A DNA stretch of 64,000 bases from Micromonospora haikouensis (GCF_900091595.1 NZ_FMCW01000015.1:124001-188000), one strand, 5' to 3'. Shown: positions 51,877 through 61,090, counted from the stretch's first letter. Numbers and translations are program-made. Notes: generated from the letters alone by a model not told the origin.

Positions 51877-53850
51877 ATGCACCAGACGCACCCGATCCGT
51901 CGCGGCAGCGCCCGCACCCGCGCCCGGCGGTCACTCGCGGCGCTGGCGGCCACCGTGCTGGCCGCCGGCGCGCTGGTCGGCTGCTCGTCCGACGACGGCC
52001 CCGCACCGACCGTCGACGCCTTCCTGTCGGGTTGGGGCAAGGGCGACCTGCAGGCCGTCGGCTTCGTGACCCCGGCCGGGCTCAAGGTCCCCGCCGCCGA
52101 CGTGACCCGTCAGCTCCGCGAGCTCTCCGGCGAGCTGGCCGACACCCCGCCGGTCCTGCGCCGCACCGGCGACCCGAAGGTCGACGCGAACGTCGCGACC
52201 GCCGGGATCCGGGTGGCCTGGGCCCTGCCGGGCGGCACCCGCTGGGAGTACGACCGGCAGGTGCGGCTGACCACCGGCGACGACGGGCAGTGGCGGGTGA
52301 TCTGGGAGCCCCAGGTGGTGCACGAGCAGCTCACCGACGGCGACCGGATGGCGCTGCGCCGCGACGCCGCGCCCCGGGCGGGGGTGCTCGACGGCGCGGG
52401 CAAGCCGATCGTCACGCCCCGGCCGGTGGTCCGCGTCGGGCTGCAACCGAGCGAGGTCACCGACGCCAAGGCCGTGGCGCGGCAGCTCGACGCGGCGTTC
52501 CGGGCGGTCCGGCCGGCCATCACCCCGCCGGTCGACCTGACCGACCTGCCCAAGCGCCTCGCCGACGCCGACCCGGGCGCGTTCGTCGAGGTGGTGACGC
52601 TGCGCGACGAGGCGTACCGGCAGATCCGATCCCGCATCTACGACCTGCCCGGCACGAAGTTCCGGGCCGAGAAGCTCGACCTGGCCCCGACCCGGGAGTT
52701 CGCCCGCGCGGTGCTCGGCTCGGTCGACCAGGCCCAGGCCGACGACCTGGCCGCCCACCCCGACCGCTACCGGCAGGGCGACCTCGTCGGCCACGGCGGC
52801 CTCCAGGGCCGGCACGACGAGCGGCTGCGCGGCACGCCCGGGCTCACCGTGATCAGCGAGCGGGCCGGGCCGGACGGCACCGTCGCGCCGACCGGCACGG
52901 AGCTGTTCCGGCAGGAGCCGAAGCCCGGTCAGGCGGTGCGGACCACCCTCGACGTGGCCACCCAGAACGCCGCGGACGCGGCCCTGCGCGGCGAGAAGCG
53001 CCGCGCCGCCCTGGTGGCGGTGCGGGTCGGCGACGGCGCGGTGCTGGCCGCCGCGAACGGCCCGGGGGCGGCCGGCGAGAACCTCGCGTTCACCGCCCAG
53101 GTGCCGCCCGGCTCGACGTTCAAGATGGTCAGTGCCCTCGGCCTGCTCGACCGGGGCGCGGTCACCCTGGACGGCCCGGTCGCCTGCCCGAAGACGTTCA
53201 CGGTGGACGGCCGCTCGTTCAAGAACTCCGACAACTTCGCCCTCGGCACGGTGCCGTTCCGCACCGACTTCGCGAAGTCCTGCAACACGGCGTTCGCCGC
53301 GCTCGCCCCGAAGCTCGGCCCCGACGGCCTCGCCGAGACCGGCCGGGCCCTGGGCCTGGAGGCCGAGTGGGACCTCGGCCTGGACGCGTTCACCGGCAAG
53401 GTATCCGCCAACGGCTCACCGGCCGAGCAGGCCGCCGCCGCGTTCGGGCAGGGCACCACCGTGGTCAGCCCGCTGGCCATGGCCGCCGCCACCGCCGCCG
53501 TCGCCCGGGGCCGCTGGGAGCAGCCGAAGCTGGTCGTCGACCCGGCCCCGGCCAAGGCCGCGCCCGCCGGGCCGCAGCTCAAGCCGGAGTCGGTGGAGCC
53601 GCTGCGCACGATGATGCGCGAGGTGGTCACCGCCGGCACCGCCACCGCCCTGAAGGACGTTCCCGGCGGGCCCGTGCACGGCAAGACCGGCACCGCCGAG
53701 TACGACGACGACCCGGCGCACACCCACGCCTGGTTCGTCGGCTGGCAGGGCGACGTGGCGTTCGCGGTGTTCGTGGAGCGGGGCGGGTCGAGCGGGTCGA
53801 GCGCGGTCCCGATCGCCGAACGCTTCCTGCGCGCCCTGGCCGCCTCCTGA
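51877..53850 (+). CDS. class B penicillin-binding protein with MecA_N-like domain
   Basis: A 657-residue lipoprotein transpeptidase that cross-links peptidoglycan outside the membrane. A lipobox (ALVGC) lies near residue 31, an NTF2/MecA_N-like domain at about 35-145, a dimerisation domain, and the transpeptidase domain with SxxK in STFK, SxN in SCNTAF and KTG in HGKTGTAE. This architecture matches actinobacterial PbpA-type and PBP2a-like enzymes. GGAGG precedes ATG 51877. The stop codon is within an exact 15 nt tandem repeat. Confidence 0.9.
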   Translation: MHQTHPIRRGSARTRARRSLAALAATVLAAGALVGCSSDDGPAPTVDAFLSGWGKGDLQAVGFVTPAGLKVPAADVTRQLRELSGELADTPPVLRRTGDPKVDANVATAGIRVAWALPGGTRWEYDRQVRLTTGDDGQWRVIWEPQVVHEQLTDGDRMALRRDAAPRAGVLDGAGKPIVTPRPVVRVGLQPSEVTDAKAVARQLDAAFRAVRPAITPPVDLTDLPKRLADADPGAFVEVVTLRDEAYRQIRSRIYDLPGTKFRAEKLDLAPTREFARAVLGSVDQAQADDLAAHPDRYRQGDLVGHGGLQGRHDERLRGTPGLTVISERAGPDGTVAPTGTELFRQEPKPGQAVRTTLDVATQNAADAALRGEKRRAALVAVRVGDGAVLAAANGPGAAGENLAFTAQVPPGSTFKMVSALGLLDRGAVTLDGPVACPKTFTVDGRSFKNSDNFALGTVPFRTDFAKSCNTAFAALAPKLGPDGLAETGRALGLEAEWDLGLDAFTGKVSANGSPAEQAAAAFGQGTTVVSPLAMAAATAAVARGRWEQPKLVVDPAPAKAAPAGPQLKPESVEPLRTMMREVVTAGTATALKDVPGGPVHGKTGTAEYDDDPAHTHAWFVGWQGDVAFAVFVERGGSSGSSAVPIAERFLRALAAS

Positions 53851-53868
53851 CGGGCCGCCTCCTGACGG
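53839..53868. repeat. 15 nt tandem repeat spanning the PBP stop codon
   Basis: GCCGCCTCCTGACGG at 53839-53853 is repeated exactly at 53854-53868. Each copy encodes Ala-Ala-Ser-stop in the frame of the gene. Confidence 0.65.
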
Positions 53869-53917
53869 ACCGGCCGCCGGGCCTGTCGGCCGGGGCCGGC
53901 GGCCGGGCCTAGGCTGA

Positions 53918-53984
53918 GCCGCCATGTCGGCGACATAGCGGTATCCGGGGCGGCGGGATGCCCCCATGTCGCCGACATGGCGGC
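53918..53984. repeat. ATGTCGGC palindromic element, copy 1
   Basis: The 19 nt at 53918-53936 are repeated exactly in inverted orientation at 53966-53984. Each arm also contains ATGTCG-G-CGACAT, itself a palindrome. The 29 nt interior (GCGGTATC, CGGG and CCCCCAT) matches that of copy 2 at 61801. It lies between the convergent PBP and arginase-family genes. Confidence 0.75.
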
Positions 53985-54087
53985 GCGCCCGAGCCCCGCG
54001 AACTGGCCCGCGCCGCACCCGCGCCGTGGCCGGCGAGGCGGCGGCCGGCGAGGCGGCCGGCGGGGAGGCGGGAGGCGGGGCCCTCGG

Positions 54088-55482
54088 TCAGGCGATGCCG
54101 GCCGCCGGCCGGGGCGGGGAATCGTCTTCGGGGGGCGGCGGGGTGTCGCCCGGGGTCGCCCCGGTGACCCGGCGCAGCAGGCCCGGCCCGACCGAGGCGG
54201 GCGGCCCGACGGGCTCCAGCAGCGGGGCGGCACCCGTCGGGCCGGCTGGGTAGCCCGCGACGAGGTCGACATCGTCCACCAGCCCGGCCGACCCCTCCGG
54301 CCCGCCCCCAACCTCGTCCGGCCCGGCCGGCGAGTCGGTCGGTGCACCGGCGGCCAGCGGACCAGCGGCCGAACCGCTCGGGCCGGCGGGACCGGCGGGC
54401 AGGAGCCGCTCCGGGGCCGGGAACGGGCGCGACTCGGGAGGCAGGCGGGGCTCCGGGGCGGCCGGCACCAGGCGGGGCTCCGGGGCGGCCGGCACCAGGC
54501 GGGGCTCCGGGGCGGCCGGCACCAGGCGGGGCTCCGGGGCGGCCGGGAGCAGGCGCGGCGGCACGGCGCTCGGTGCGGTCACCGGGGCCAGCCCGGCCAC
54601 CACCGTGTTGACGATCTCGGCAGCGTACGCGCCGTCGACGTCGTAGTCGGGGTCGAAGACGGTCAGCTCCACGCCGAGGCAGTGCGGGGTGTCGACCAGA
54701 CCGGCGAGCAGGATCTCCAGCTCGGCGAAGGCGATCCCGCCCGGGTCCGGGGCGTCGACCGCCGGCATCACCGCCGGGTCGAGCACGTCCACGTCGACGT
54801 GCACCCAGTAGCCGGCGCAGTCGGCCAGCTCCTCGTGGGCCCACTGGGCGGTGCGGGCCGCACCCTCGGCGCGCAGCGCCGGCACCGGCCGGGTGGTGAT
54901 GCCGGCGGCCTGGAGGTCGAGGCGGTACTCGTCCTGGGCGCGGATGCCGAGGACCACCACGTCGATGTCGCGGAAGTAGGGCCGCCGCCCCTCGATCGCG
55001 GCCAGGTCGGCCTGCCCCCGCCCGGTGACCAGCGCCAGGTCCTCCCCGGCCGCCGCGCCGACGTACGAGGCGTTGCCGGGGTGCCGGAAGTCGGAGTGGC
55101 CGTCGACGAAGACGAGCCCGATCCGCCCGCCGACCGCCTCGCCGAGCCGGTGCATCGCCAACGCCGAGCCGAGCAGGATCGAGCAGTCGCCGCCGAGGAC
55201 GAGCGGGAACTCCCCCCGGTCGATGATCGCCCCGATCCGGTCGGCCAGCGCCGCCGAGTACGCGGCGATCTCCGGGGCGTGGCAGACGCCGTCGCCGGGG
55301 CGCCAGTCGCCCGGGTCGTACCGGGGCGGGGTGAGGCAGCCGGCGTCGCGCGCCCGCAGCCGGGCGAGCAGGCCCTGGTCGCGCAGTGCTCCCGGCGCCT
55401 TGCCGCAGCCGGGGACGGCGGTGGGGGTGGGCGGGCGCAGCCCGAGGTTGGACGGCGCGTCGAGGACGGCGATCCGGCGCAT
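54088..55482 (-). CDS. arginase-family ureohydrolase with long repeat tail
   Basis: A 464-residue protein. Residues 1-300 form the arginase/agmatinase fold with FVDGHSDF (Asp127, His129, Asp131) and HVDVDVLDP (Asp230, Asp232). The first metal motif reads LGGDCSILLG, with Cys100 where most relatives have the His of GGDHS, so the metal site may be altered. Residues 305-464 are Ala/Pro/Gly-rich with four 9-residue units (PAAPEPRLV) encoded by 27 nt tandem repeats. The substrate is unknown. ATG 55482 has no strong ribosome-binding site. It follows the thioredoxin-TPR gene by 68 nt. Confidence 0.8.
   Translation of the reverse strand: MRRIAVLDAPSNLGLRPPTPTAVPGCGKAPGALRDQGLLARLRARDAGCLTPPRYDPGDWRPGDGVCHAPEIAAYSAALADRIGAIIDRGEFPLVLGGDCSILLGSALAMHRLGEAVGGRIGLVFVDGHSDFRHPGNASYVGAAAGEDLALVTGRGQADLAAIEGRRPYFRDIDVVVLGIRAQDEYRLDLQAAGITTRPVPALRAEGAARTAQWAHEELADCAGYWVHVDVDVLDPAVMPAVDAPDPGGIAFAELEILLAGLVDTPHCLGVELTVFDPDYDVDGAYAAEIVNTVVAGLAPVTAPSAVPPRLLPAAPEPRLVPAAPEPRLVPAAPEPRLVPAAPEPRLPPESRPFPAPERLLPAGPAGPSGSAAGPLAAGAPTDSPAGPDEVGGGPEGSAGLVDDVDLVAGYPAGPTGAAPLLEPVGPPASVGPGLLRRVTGATPGDTPPPPEDDSPPRPAAGIA
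54442..54549. repeat. four 27 nt tandem repeats in the arginase tail
   Basis: Four consecutive units (starts at 54442, 54469, 54496 and 54523), the first three identical and the last differing at its end, encode PAAPEPRLV repeats. Copy number may vary between strains. Confidence 0.8.
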
Positions 55483-55550
55483 CGTGGGCTCCCGTCCTCG
55501 TGGGTCGGGCGGGCCGGCGAACGCCGGCCCGCGCTGGCGTACGGCGGAAC

Positions 55551-56465
55551 TCAGAACAGGGCGCTGGCCAGGGCCCGGCGGGCGGAGGCGACGGCGGGGT
55601 CGTCCTGGCCTGCGACGGTGAACAGGGCGATCAGGTGCTGGCGCGCCTTGTCCCGGTCGTCGCCGGAGGTGCGGCGGACCAGGTCGACCAGGCGGGCGTA
55701 CGCCTGCTCGGCCATGCCGCTGAGCACCTCGATGTCGGCGGCGAGCAGCTGGGCGGGCACGTCGTCGGGGTTGGCCTCGGCGGCGGCGAGCGCCACGCGC
55801 GGGTCGGCGCCGGCGACCCGGCGGGCGAGCCCGACCTGGGCCAGGCCGGCCTCGGCGGCGGCGTCCGCCGGCGACTCGGCGAGGATCTTCTTGTACGCCT
55901 CCTCGGCGGCGTCCAGATCGCCGCTCATCAGGGCGTCGTCGGCCTCGTCGAGGCGGGGGTCCCCCGGTGCGGCGGCGTCGACGCCGCCGGCCTTGAGCAC
56001 CGCGCCGATCCACTGCCGCAGCTGGGCTTCGGGGACCGCGCCGGAGAACGCGTCGACGGGCCGGCCGCCGACCACCGCGTAGACCGTCGGGACCCCCTGC
56101 ACCTGGAACATCTGCGCGATCCGCGGGTTGTCCTGGACGTCGATGCGGGCCAGCGCCCACGCGCCGCCGCCCTCGGCGGCCAGCCGCTCCAGCACCGGGG
56201 CGAACTGGTCGCTCTCCGGGTATCCGGCCGCGCCGAAGAAGACCACGACGGGCATGGCGGTGGACCGTTCGAGCACCTCGGCCTGGAGGTTGGCCTCTGT
56301 CACGTCGATCACGGAGCCGCCGCCGGTGGCGGCCGGCAGCCCGGTGGACGGACCGGCCTGAGCCGGTGTGCTGGGGCGGGTGGCGGGCGGTGCGGTGTTG
56401 CGCAGTGCGCTGAGGTCGACCGCGCCGCGGGTGAAGATCGACGAGGTGATCCGTGGGTCGCTCAT
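55551..56465 (-). CDS. thioredoxin-fold and TPR protein (YbbN/CnoX-like), lacking the CxxC
   Basis: A 304-residue cytoplasmic protein. A disordered N-terminus is followed by a thioredoxin fold (about 50-160) and tetratricopeptide helices (about 165-300: ADDALMSGDLDAAEEAYKKIL and later repeats). The usual WCGPC is replaced by AAGYPES, so no redox-active cysteine pair exists. YbbN-like co-chaperones can work as holdases without it. ATG 56465 is the start. Repeat copy 3 lies just upstream. Confidence 0.85.
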   Translation of the reverse strand: MSDPRITSSIFTRGAVDLSALRNTAPPATRPSTPAQAGPSTGLPAATGGGSVIDVTEANLQAEVLERSTAMPVVVFFGAAGYPESDQFAPVLERLAAEGGGAWALARIDVQDNPRIAQMFQVQGVPTVYAVVGGRPVDAFSGAVPEAQLRQWIGAVLKAGGVDAAAPGDPRLDEADDALMSGDLDAAEEAYKKILAESPADAAAEAGLAQVGLARRVAGADPRVALAAAEANPDDVPAQLLAADIEVLSGMAEQAYARLVDLVRRTSGDDRDKARQHLIALFTVAGQDDPAVASARRALASALF

Positions 56466-56550
56466 GGTTATCTAGTCTCGCACGTGTCCCGCCGAACTCA
56501 GATCAACCGCGACGGCGACAGTTGCGACTCTCACCCCCGCCCCGGCCTGC

Positions 56551-56602
56551 GAGGAAGGGCCCCTTCCTAACGCTTTCGGTATAGGAAGGGGCCCTTCCTA
56601 AC
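56551..56602. repeat. GGGCCCC hairpin element, copy 3
   Basis: A 52 nt copy with a perfect 17 bp inverted repeat (56552-56568 with 56584-56600) and the loop AACGCTTTCGGTATA. It lies 7 nt beyond the 3' end of the mutase gene, in the orientation opposite to that gene. Confidence 0.85.
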
Positions 56603-56608
56603 CACCCG

Positions 56609-58297
56609 TCAGAAGCGGGCCGGCTCGCGGTAGGTGCCCCACTCGGCGCGCAGCGCGTCGCAGATCTCGCCGAGGGTCGCCTCGGCGCGGACCGCGTCGA
56701 GCATGGCCGGGATCATGTTCTCGCCGGTGCGGCCGACCTCGACCATCCGGGTCACCGCCGCGCGCGCCGCCGCGTCGTCGCGGGACGCCTTGCGCTCGGC
56801 GAGCACCCGGCGCTGCTCCACCTCGACCTCGTGCGAGATGCGCAGGATCTCCAGGTCCTTGGCGATGGTGCCGGTGTGGCAGTTGACGCCGACGATGCGC
56901 TTGTCGCCCTTCTCCAGGGCCTGCTGGTAGACGAACGCGGACTCGGCGATGTGCCCGGTGAACCAGCCGTCCTCGATGCCGCGCAGGATGCCGGAGGTCA
57001 TCGGGCCGATCTGGTGCGGGCCCTCGCCGCCGAGCTGCCGGATCCGGGCGAAGATCTCCTCCGCCTCGGCCTCGATCTTGTCGGTCAGCGCCTCGACGTA
57101 CCAGGAGCCGCCGAGCGGGTCGGCCACGTTCACCACCCCGGTCTCCTCCATCAGCACCTGCTGCGTACGCAGGGCGATCTCGGCGGACTCGTCGGTGGGC
57201 AGCGCCAGGGTCTCGTCGAGGGCGTTGGTGTGCAGCGAGTTCGTCCCGCCGAGCACGGCGGCGAGCGCCTCGACGGCGGTGCGTACGACGTTGTTGACCG
57301 GCTGCTGGGCGGTCAGCGACACCCCGGCGGTCTGGGTGTGGAATCGCAGCCACAGCGCCTTCTCGCTGGTCGCGCCGTAGACGTCGCGCAGCCAGCGGGC
57401 CCAGATCCGGCGGGCGGCCCGGAACTTGGCGATCTCCTCGAAGAAGTCGACGTGCGAGTCGAAGAAGAAGCTCAGCCCGGGGGCGAACACGTTGACGTCC
57501 AGCCCGCGCGACAGCCCCAGCTCGACGTAGCCGAACCCGTCGGCGAGGGTGTACGCCAGCTCCTGCGCGGCGGTCGAGCCGGCCTCGCGGATGTGGTAGC
57601 CGGAGACCGAGAGCGGCTTGTAGCGCGGGATCTCGCGCGCGCAGTATTCCATCAGGTCGCCGATGAGGCGCAGGTGCGGCTCGGGGTCGAAGAGCCACTC
57701 CTTCTGCGCGATGTACTCCTTGAAGATGTCCGTCTGGAGCGTGCCGTCCAGGGTGGACAGGTCGGCGCCCTGCCGCTCGGCGGCGACGAGGTACATGCAG
57801 AACACCGGCACGGCCGGGCCGGAGATGGTCATCGAGGTGGTGACGGCGGCCAGGTCGATGCCGTCGAAGAGCACCTCCATGTCGGCGGCCGAGTCGACGG
57901 CCACCCCGCAGTGGCCGACCTCGCCGAGGGCCTGCGGGTCGTCGGAGTCGCGGCCCATCAGCGTCGGCATGTCGAAGGCCACGGAGAGGCCGCCGCCGCC
58001 CGCGCCGAGGATCATCTTGTAGCGCTCGTTGGTCTGCCGGGCGTTGCCGAAGCCGGCGAACTGCCGGATCGTCCAGGTCCGTCCCCGGTAGCCGGTCGGA
58101 TACAACCCCCGGGTGTACGGGAACTCGCCCGGCCAGCCGATCCGCTCGAAGCCCGGGTAGGCCACGCCCTCGGGCGGCCCGTAGACCGGGTCGACGGGCA
58201 TCCCGGAGAGCGTGGTGAAGTCGGCGTCCCGCTTCCGCGCGGCGTCGTAGCGGGCCTGCCAGCGTGCCCGTCCGGCGGCGATCTCGTCGGCGTCCAT
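56609..58297 (-). CDS. methylmalonyl-CoA mutase, catalytic domain without B12 domain
   Basis: A 562-residue TIM-barrel mutase catalytic subunit that interconverts methylmalonyl-CoA and succinyl-CoA. It has FPYTRGLYPTGYRGR, QFAGFGNARQTN, SVAFDMPTLMG and SGYHIREAGSTAAQELA. The B12-binding domain (DxHxxG) of single-chain enzymes is absent, so it needs a separate cobalamin subunit, as in archaeal-type and some actinobacterial mutases. I saw no such gene next to it. It follows the Asp23 gene at the end of the minus-strand group. ATG 58297 is the start. Confidence 0.88.
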   Translation of the reverse strand: MDADEIAAGRARWQARYDAARKRDADFTTLSGMPVDPVYGPPEGVAYPGFERIGWPGEFPYTRGLYPTGYRGRTWTIRQFAGFGNARQTNERYKMILGAGGGGLSVAFDMPTLMGRDSDDPQALGEVGHCGVAVDSAADMEVLFDGIDLAAVTTSMTISGPAVPVFCMYLVAAERQGADLSTLDGTLQTDIFKEYIAQKEWLFDPEPHLRLIGDLMEYCAREIPRYKPLSVSGYHIREAGSTAAQELAYTLADGFGYVELGLSRGLDVNVFAPGLSFFFDSHVDFFEEIAKFRAARRIWARWLRDVYGATSEKALWLRFHTQTAGVSLTAQQPVNNVVRTAVEALAAVLGGTNSLHTNALDETLALPTDESAEIALRTQQVLMEETGVVNVADPLGGSWYVEALTDKIEAEAEEIFARIRQLGGEGPHQIGPMTSGILRGIEDGWFTGHIAESAFVYQQALEKGDKRIVGVNCHTGTIAKDLEILRISHEVEVEQRRVLAERKASRDDAAARAAVTRMVEVGRTGENMIPAMLDAVRAEATLGEICDALRAEWGTYREPARF

Positions 58298-58391
58298 GCG
58301 CAGGGCTCCTCCTCGAGTCCTCGTCAGAGGACCGAGTGTAATCCCCGGCCTGAACGATCGCTAAGGAGATGCGTACCGGCAGGTAACCGGG

Positions 58392-58805
58392 TCAGGCCGG
58401 CGGCGCGGCGGGGTCGCCGAGCGTCACGTCGTCCACCCGGATGTTGATCTCGTCGACCCGCAGCCCGTACGCCTCGACGGCCCGGGTCACCGCCGCCCGC
58501 ACCCCGTCGGTCACCTGCGGCACCGGCTGGCCGGCGTCGATCACGATGACCAGGTTGACCACGGCCGCGCCGTTCGTGACGTGCGCCGAGCAGCCGCGCC
58601 GGGCGTCGCCGACCTGGTCCAGGCCGACCCGGTCGAACACGGCGTTGAAGAACCGGGCCACGTCGCCGCCGAGGTCGGCCACCCCGGGGACGGAACGCGC
58701 GGCGGCCACCGCGATCTTCTCCACCACCTCGTCCGAGACGTGGGTGGTCCCGCCCGCCACCGCGTCCGGCGTCACCGACAGCTCCTGCGTCGCCTCGTCA
58801 GCCAT
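58392..58805 (-). CDS. Asp23/Gls24 family protein
   Basis: A 137-residue Asp23/Gls24 (DUF322) protein: HVSDEVVEKIAVAAARSVPGVADL, then NGAAVVNLVIVIDAGQPVPQV and the C-terminal VEAYGLRVDEINIRVDDV. The family supports cell-envelope stress tolerance. ATG 58805 has GGGGGAGAGG upstream. Its position between the MeaB GTPase and mutase genes may be coincidence, as the family is usually found near envelope genes. Confidence 0.88.
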   Translation of the reverse strand: MADEATQELSVTPDAVAGGTTHVSDEVVEKIAVAAARSVPGVADLGGDVARFFNAVFDRVGLDQVGDARRGCSAHVTNGAAVVNLVIVIDAGQPVPQVTDGVRAAVTRAVEAYGLRVDEINIRVDDVTLGDPAAPPA

Positions 58806-58892
58806 GCCTCTCCCCCAGTACGCGCACACCGCCCCACGACGACCGTGGAGCGGTGCGAGCGTACTCGTTGCCGAGGGTCCGCAGTGGACGCG

Positions 58893-59897
58893 TCAGGAGC
58901 CGATCTGCGCCAGCAACTCGTCGGCTGCGGCGTACGGGTCGAGCGCCCCGTCGGCCACCTTCGCGGCGAGCGCCGGCAGCTCCGTACCGTCGCGAAGTGA
59001 ACCGATCCGGGCCCGCAGCACGCCCAGCGTGATCGCCTCGATCTCGGCGGCGGCCCGCTTCTCGCGGCGGCGGCGCAGCTCGTCGTGTTCGACCAGCCAG
59101 CCGCGGTGCTTGTCGATCGCGGCGGCGATGTCGTCGATCCCCTCGCCCCGCGCGGCGATCGACCGGACCACCTGCGGCCGCCACTCGCCGGGCCCCCGCT
59201 CGCCGAGGGCGATCATGCCCTGGATGTCGCGGACGGTGGCGTCGGCGCCGTCCCGGTCGGCCTTGTTGACCACGAAGACGTCGGCGATCTCCAGGATGCC
59301 GGCCTTCACCGCCTGGATCGCGTCGCCCATGCCCGGGGCCAGCAGCACCAGCGTCGTGTCGGCCAGCGAGGCGACCTCGACCTCGGCCTGCCCGACACCG
59401 ACGGTCTCCACCAGCACCACGTCGCAGCCGGCGCCCTCCAGCACCCGCACCGCCTGCGGGGTCGCCGCGGACAGGCCGCCGAGGTGGCCCCGGCTGGACA
59501 TGGACCGGATGTAGACGCCCGGGTCGGTGGCGTGGTCCTGCATCCGGACCCGGTCGCCGAGGATCGCCCCGCCGGTGAACGGGCTGGACGGGTCGACGGC
59601 CAGCACCCCGACCCGGTGCCCGCGCGAGCGCAGCGCCCGGACCAGCTCGTTGGTGGTGGTCGACTTGCCCACCCCGGGGGACCCGGTCAGCCCGACCACC
59701 TGGGCCTGCCCCGCGTACGGCGCGAGGGCCGCCGCGACCCGGGGCAGCACCTCGTCGCCGGACTCGACCAGGGTGATCAGCCGGGCCACGGCGCGCGGGT
59801 CACCGGCGCGGGCCCGCTCCACGAGCATCGGCACGTCCCGGCTGCGGCGCACCGACGGCACACCGACGACCGGGACCTGCTCGATGGCTCCGCTCAC
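58893..59897 (-). CDS. meaB: MeaB/ArgK-type GTPase, mutase chaperone
   Basis: A 334-residue G3E-family GTPase that helps load intact adenosylcobalamin into methylmalonyl-CoA mutase and protects it. It has the P-loop GLTGSPGVGKST (about residues 69-80), AVDPSSPFTGGAILGDRVRM, VLVETVGVGQAE and NKADRDGAD. GTG 59897 overlaps the thiolase stop by 4 nt. The mutase gene two positions downstream is the expected client. Confidence 0.92.
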   Translation of the reverse strand: MSGAIEQVPVVGVPSVRRSRDVPMLVERARAGDPRAVARLITLVESGDEVLPRVAAALAPYAGQAQVVGLTGSPGVGKSTTTNELVRALRSRGHRVGVLAVDPSSPFTGGAILGDRVRMQDHATDPGVYIRSMSSRGHLGGLSAATPQAVRVLEGAGCDVVLVETVGVGQAEVEVASLADTTLVLLAPGMGDAIQAVKAGILEIADVFVVNKADRDGADATVRDIQGMIALGERGPGEWRPQVVRSIAARGEGIDDIAAAIDKHRGWLVEHDELRRRREKRAAAEIEAITLGVLRARIGSLRDGTELPALAAKVADGALDPYAAADELLAQIGS

Positions 59898-61090
59898 TGC
59901 TGCTCGGCGGGGTCGGGCACGTGGATGATCAGGGCGTCGCCCTGGCCCCCGCCGCCGCAGAGCGCCGCCGCGCCGGTGCCGCCACCGCGCCGCCTGAGCT
60001 CCATGGCGAGGGTGAGCACCAGCCGGGCACCGGACATGCCGATCGGGTGGCCCAGCGCGATCGCGCCGCCGTTGACGTTGACCTTGTCGTCGCCGATGCC
60101 CAGGTCGCGCATGGACTGGATGCCGACCGCGGCGAACGCCTCGTTGATCTCGACCAGGTCGAGGTCCTCCACCCCCAGGCCGCCCTTGCGCAGGGCGTGG
60201 CTGATCGCGTTGGAGGGCTGCGAGTGCAGCGAGTTGTCCGGGCCCGCCACGTTGCCGTGCGCGCCGATCTCGGCGAGCCAGGTCAGCCCCAGCTCCCCGG
60301 CCTTCGCCTTGCTCATCACGACCACGGCCGCCGCACCGTCGGAGATCGGCGAGGCGCTGCCGGCGGTGATCGTGCCGTCGGAGGTGAACGCCGGGCGCAG
60401 CCGGCCCAACGACTCGACGGTGGTGTCCGGGCGGATGCCCTCGTCCTCGCTGATCACCACCGGGTCGCCCTTGCGCTGCGGGATGATCACCGGGGTGATC
60501 TCGTCGGCGAAGTGCCCGTTCTTCTGCGCGGCGGCGGCCCGCTGGTGGCTGGCGGCGGCGAAGGCGTCCTGCTCGGCACGGGTGATGCCGTGCCGCGCGC
60601 CGTGCCGCTCGGTCGACTCGCCCATCGAGCAGCAGTCCCAGGCGTCGGTCAGCCCGTCGAGGGCCATGTGGTCCTTGATCGTCACGTCGCCGTACTTGTA
60701 GCCGGCGCGCTGGCCGAGCAGCAGGTGCGGGGAGTTGGTCATCGACTCCATGCCGCCGGCCACCACGACGTCGAACTCGCCGGCCCGGATGAGCTGGTCG
60801 GCCAGGGCGATCGCGTCCAGGCCGGAGAGGCAGACCTTGTTGATCGTCAGCGCCGGCACGGACATCGGGACGCCCGCCTCGACGGCGGCCTGCCGAGCGG
60901 GGATCTGCCCGGTGCCGGCCTGCAGGACCTGGCCCATGATGACGTACTGCACCTGCTCGGGGGGCACCCCGGCGCGCTCCAGCGCGGCCTTGATCGCGAT
61001 GCCGCCGAGCTTGGTGGCGGGGAGGTCCTTGAGGTTGCCGAGCAGGCGCCCCATCGGGGTCCGCGCGCCGCTGACGATCACCGAAGCCAT
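59894..61090 (-). CDS. acetyl-CoA acetyltransferase (thiolase)
   Basis: A 398-residue thiolase that condenses or cleaves acetoacetyl-CoA. The nucleophile Cys is in NKVCLSGLDAI (about residue 88), and the other active-site motifs are EINEAFA, GHPIGMSGARL and CGGGGQGDAL. It is the first gene of the leftward group and overlaps meaB by 4 nt. GGAGG lies before ATG 61090. It is divergent from the epimerase. Confidence 0.92.
   Translation of the reverse strand: MASVIVSGARTPMGRLLGNLKDLPATKLGGIAIKAALERAGVPPEQVQYVIMGQVLQAGTGQIPARQAAVEAGVPMSVPALTINKVCLSGLDAIALADQLIRAGEFDVVVAGGMESMTNSPHLLLGQRAGYKYGDVTIKDHMALDGLTDAWDCCSMGESTERHGARHGITRAEQDAFAAASHQRAAAAQKNGHFADEITPVIIPQRKGDPVVISEDEGIRPDTTVESLGRLRPAFTSDGTITAGSASPISDGAAAVVVMSKAKAGELGLTWLAEIGAHGNVAGPDNSLHSQPSNAISHALRKGGLGVEDLDLVEINEAFAAVGIQSMRDLGIGDDKVNVNGGAIALGHPIGMSGARLVLTLAMELRRRGGGTGAAALCGGGGQGDALIIHVPDPAEQQ

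Noticed and set aside
46644..53912. A very long plus-strand open frame opposite and beyond the glutamate dehydrogenase gene
   Set aside because: It is an antisense shadow of GC-rich coding DNA: Arg/Gly/Val/Leu-rich, without domains, and it crosses several real genes.
54442..54549. CRISPR-like tandem repeats
   Set aside because: The 27 nt units are directly adjacent with no spacers and lie in frame inside the arginase tail, encoding PAAPEPRLV.
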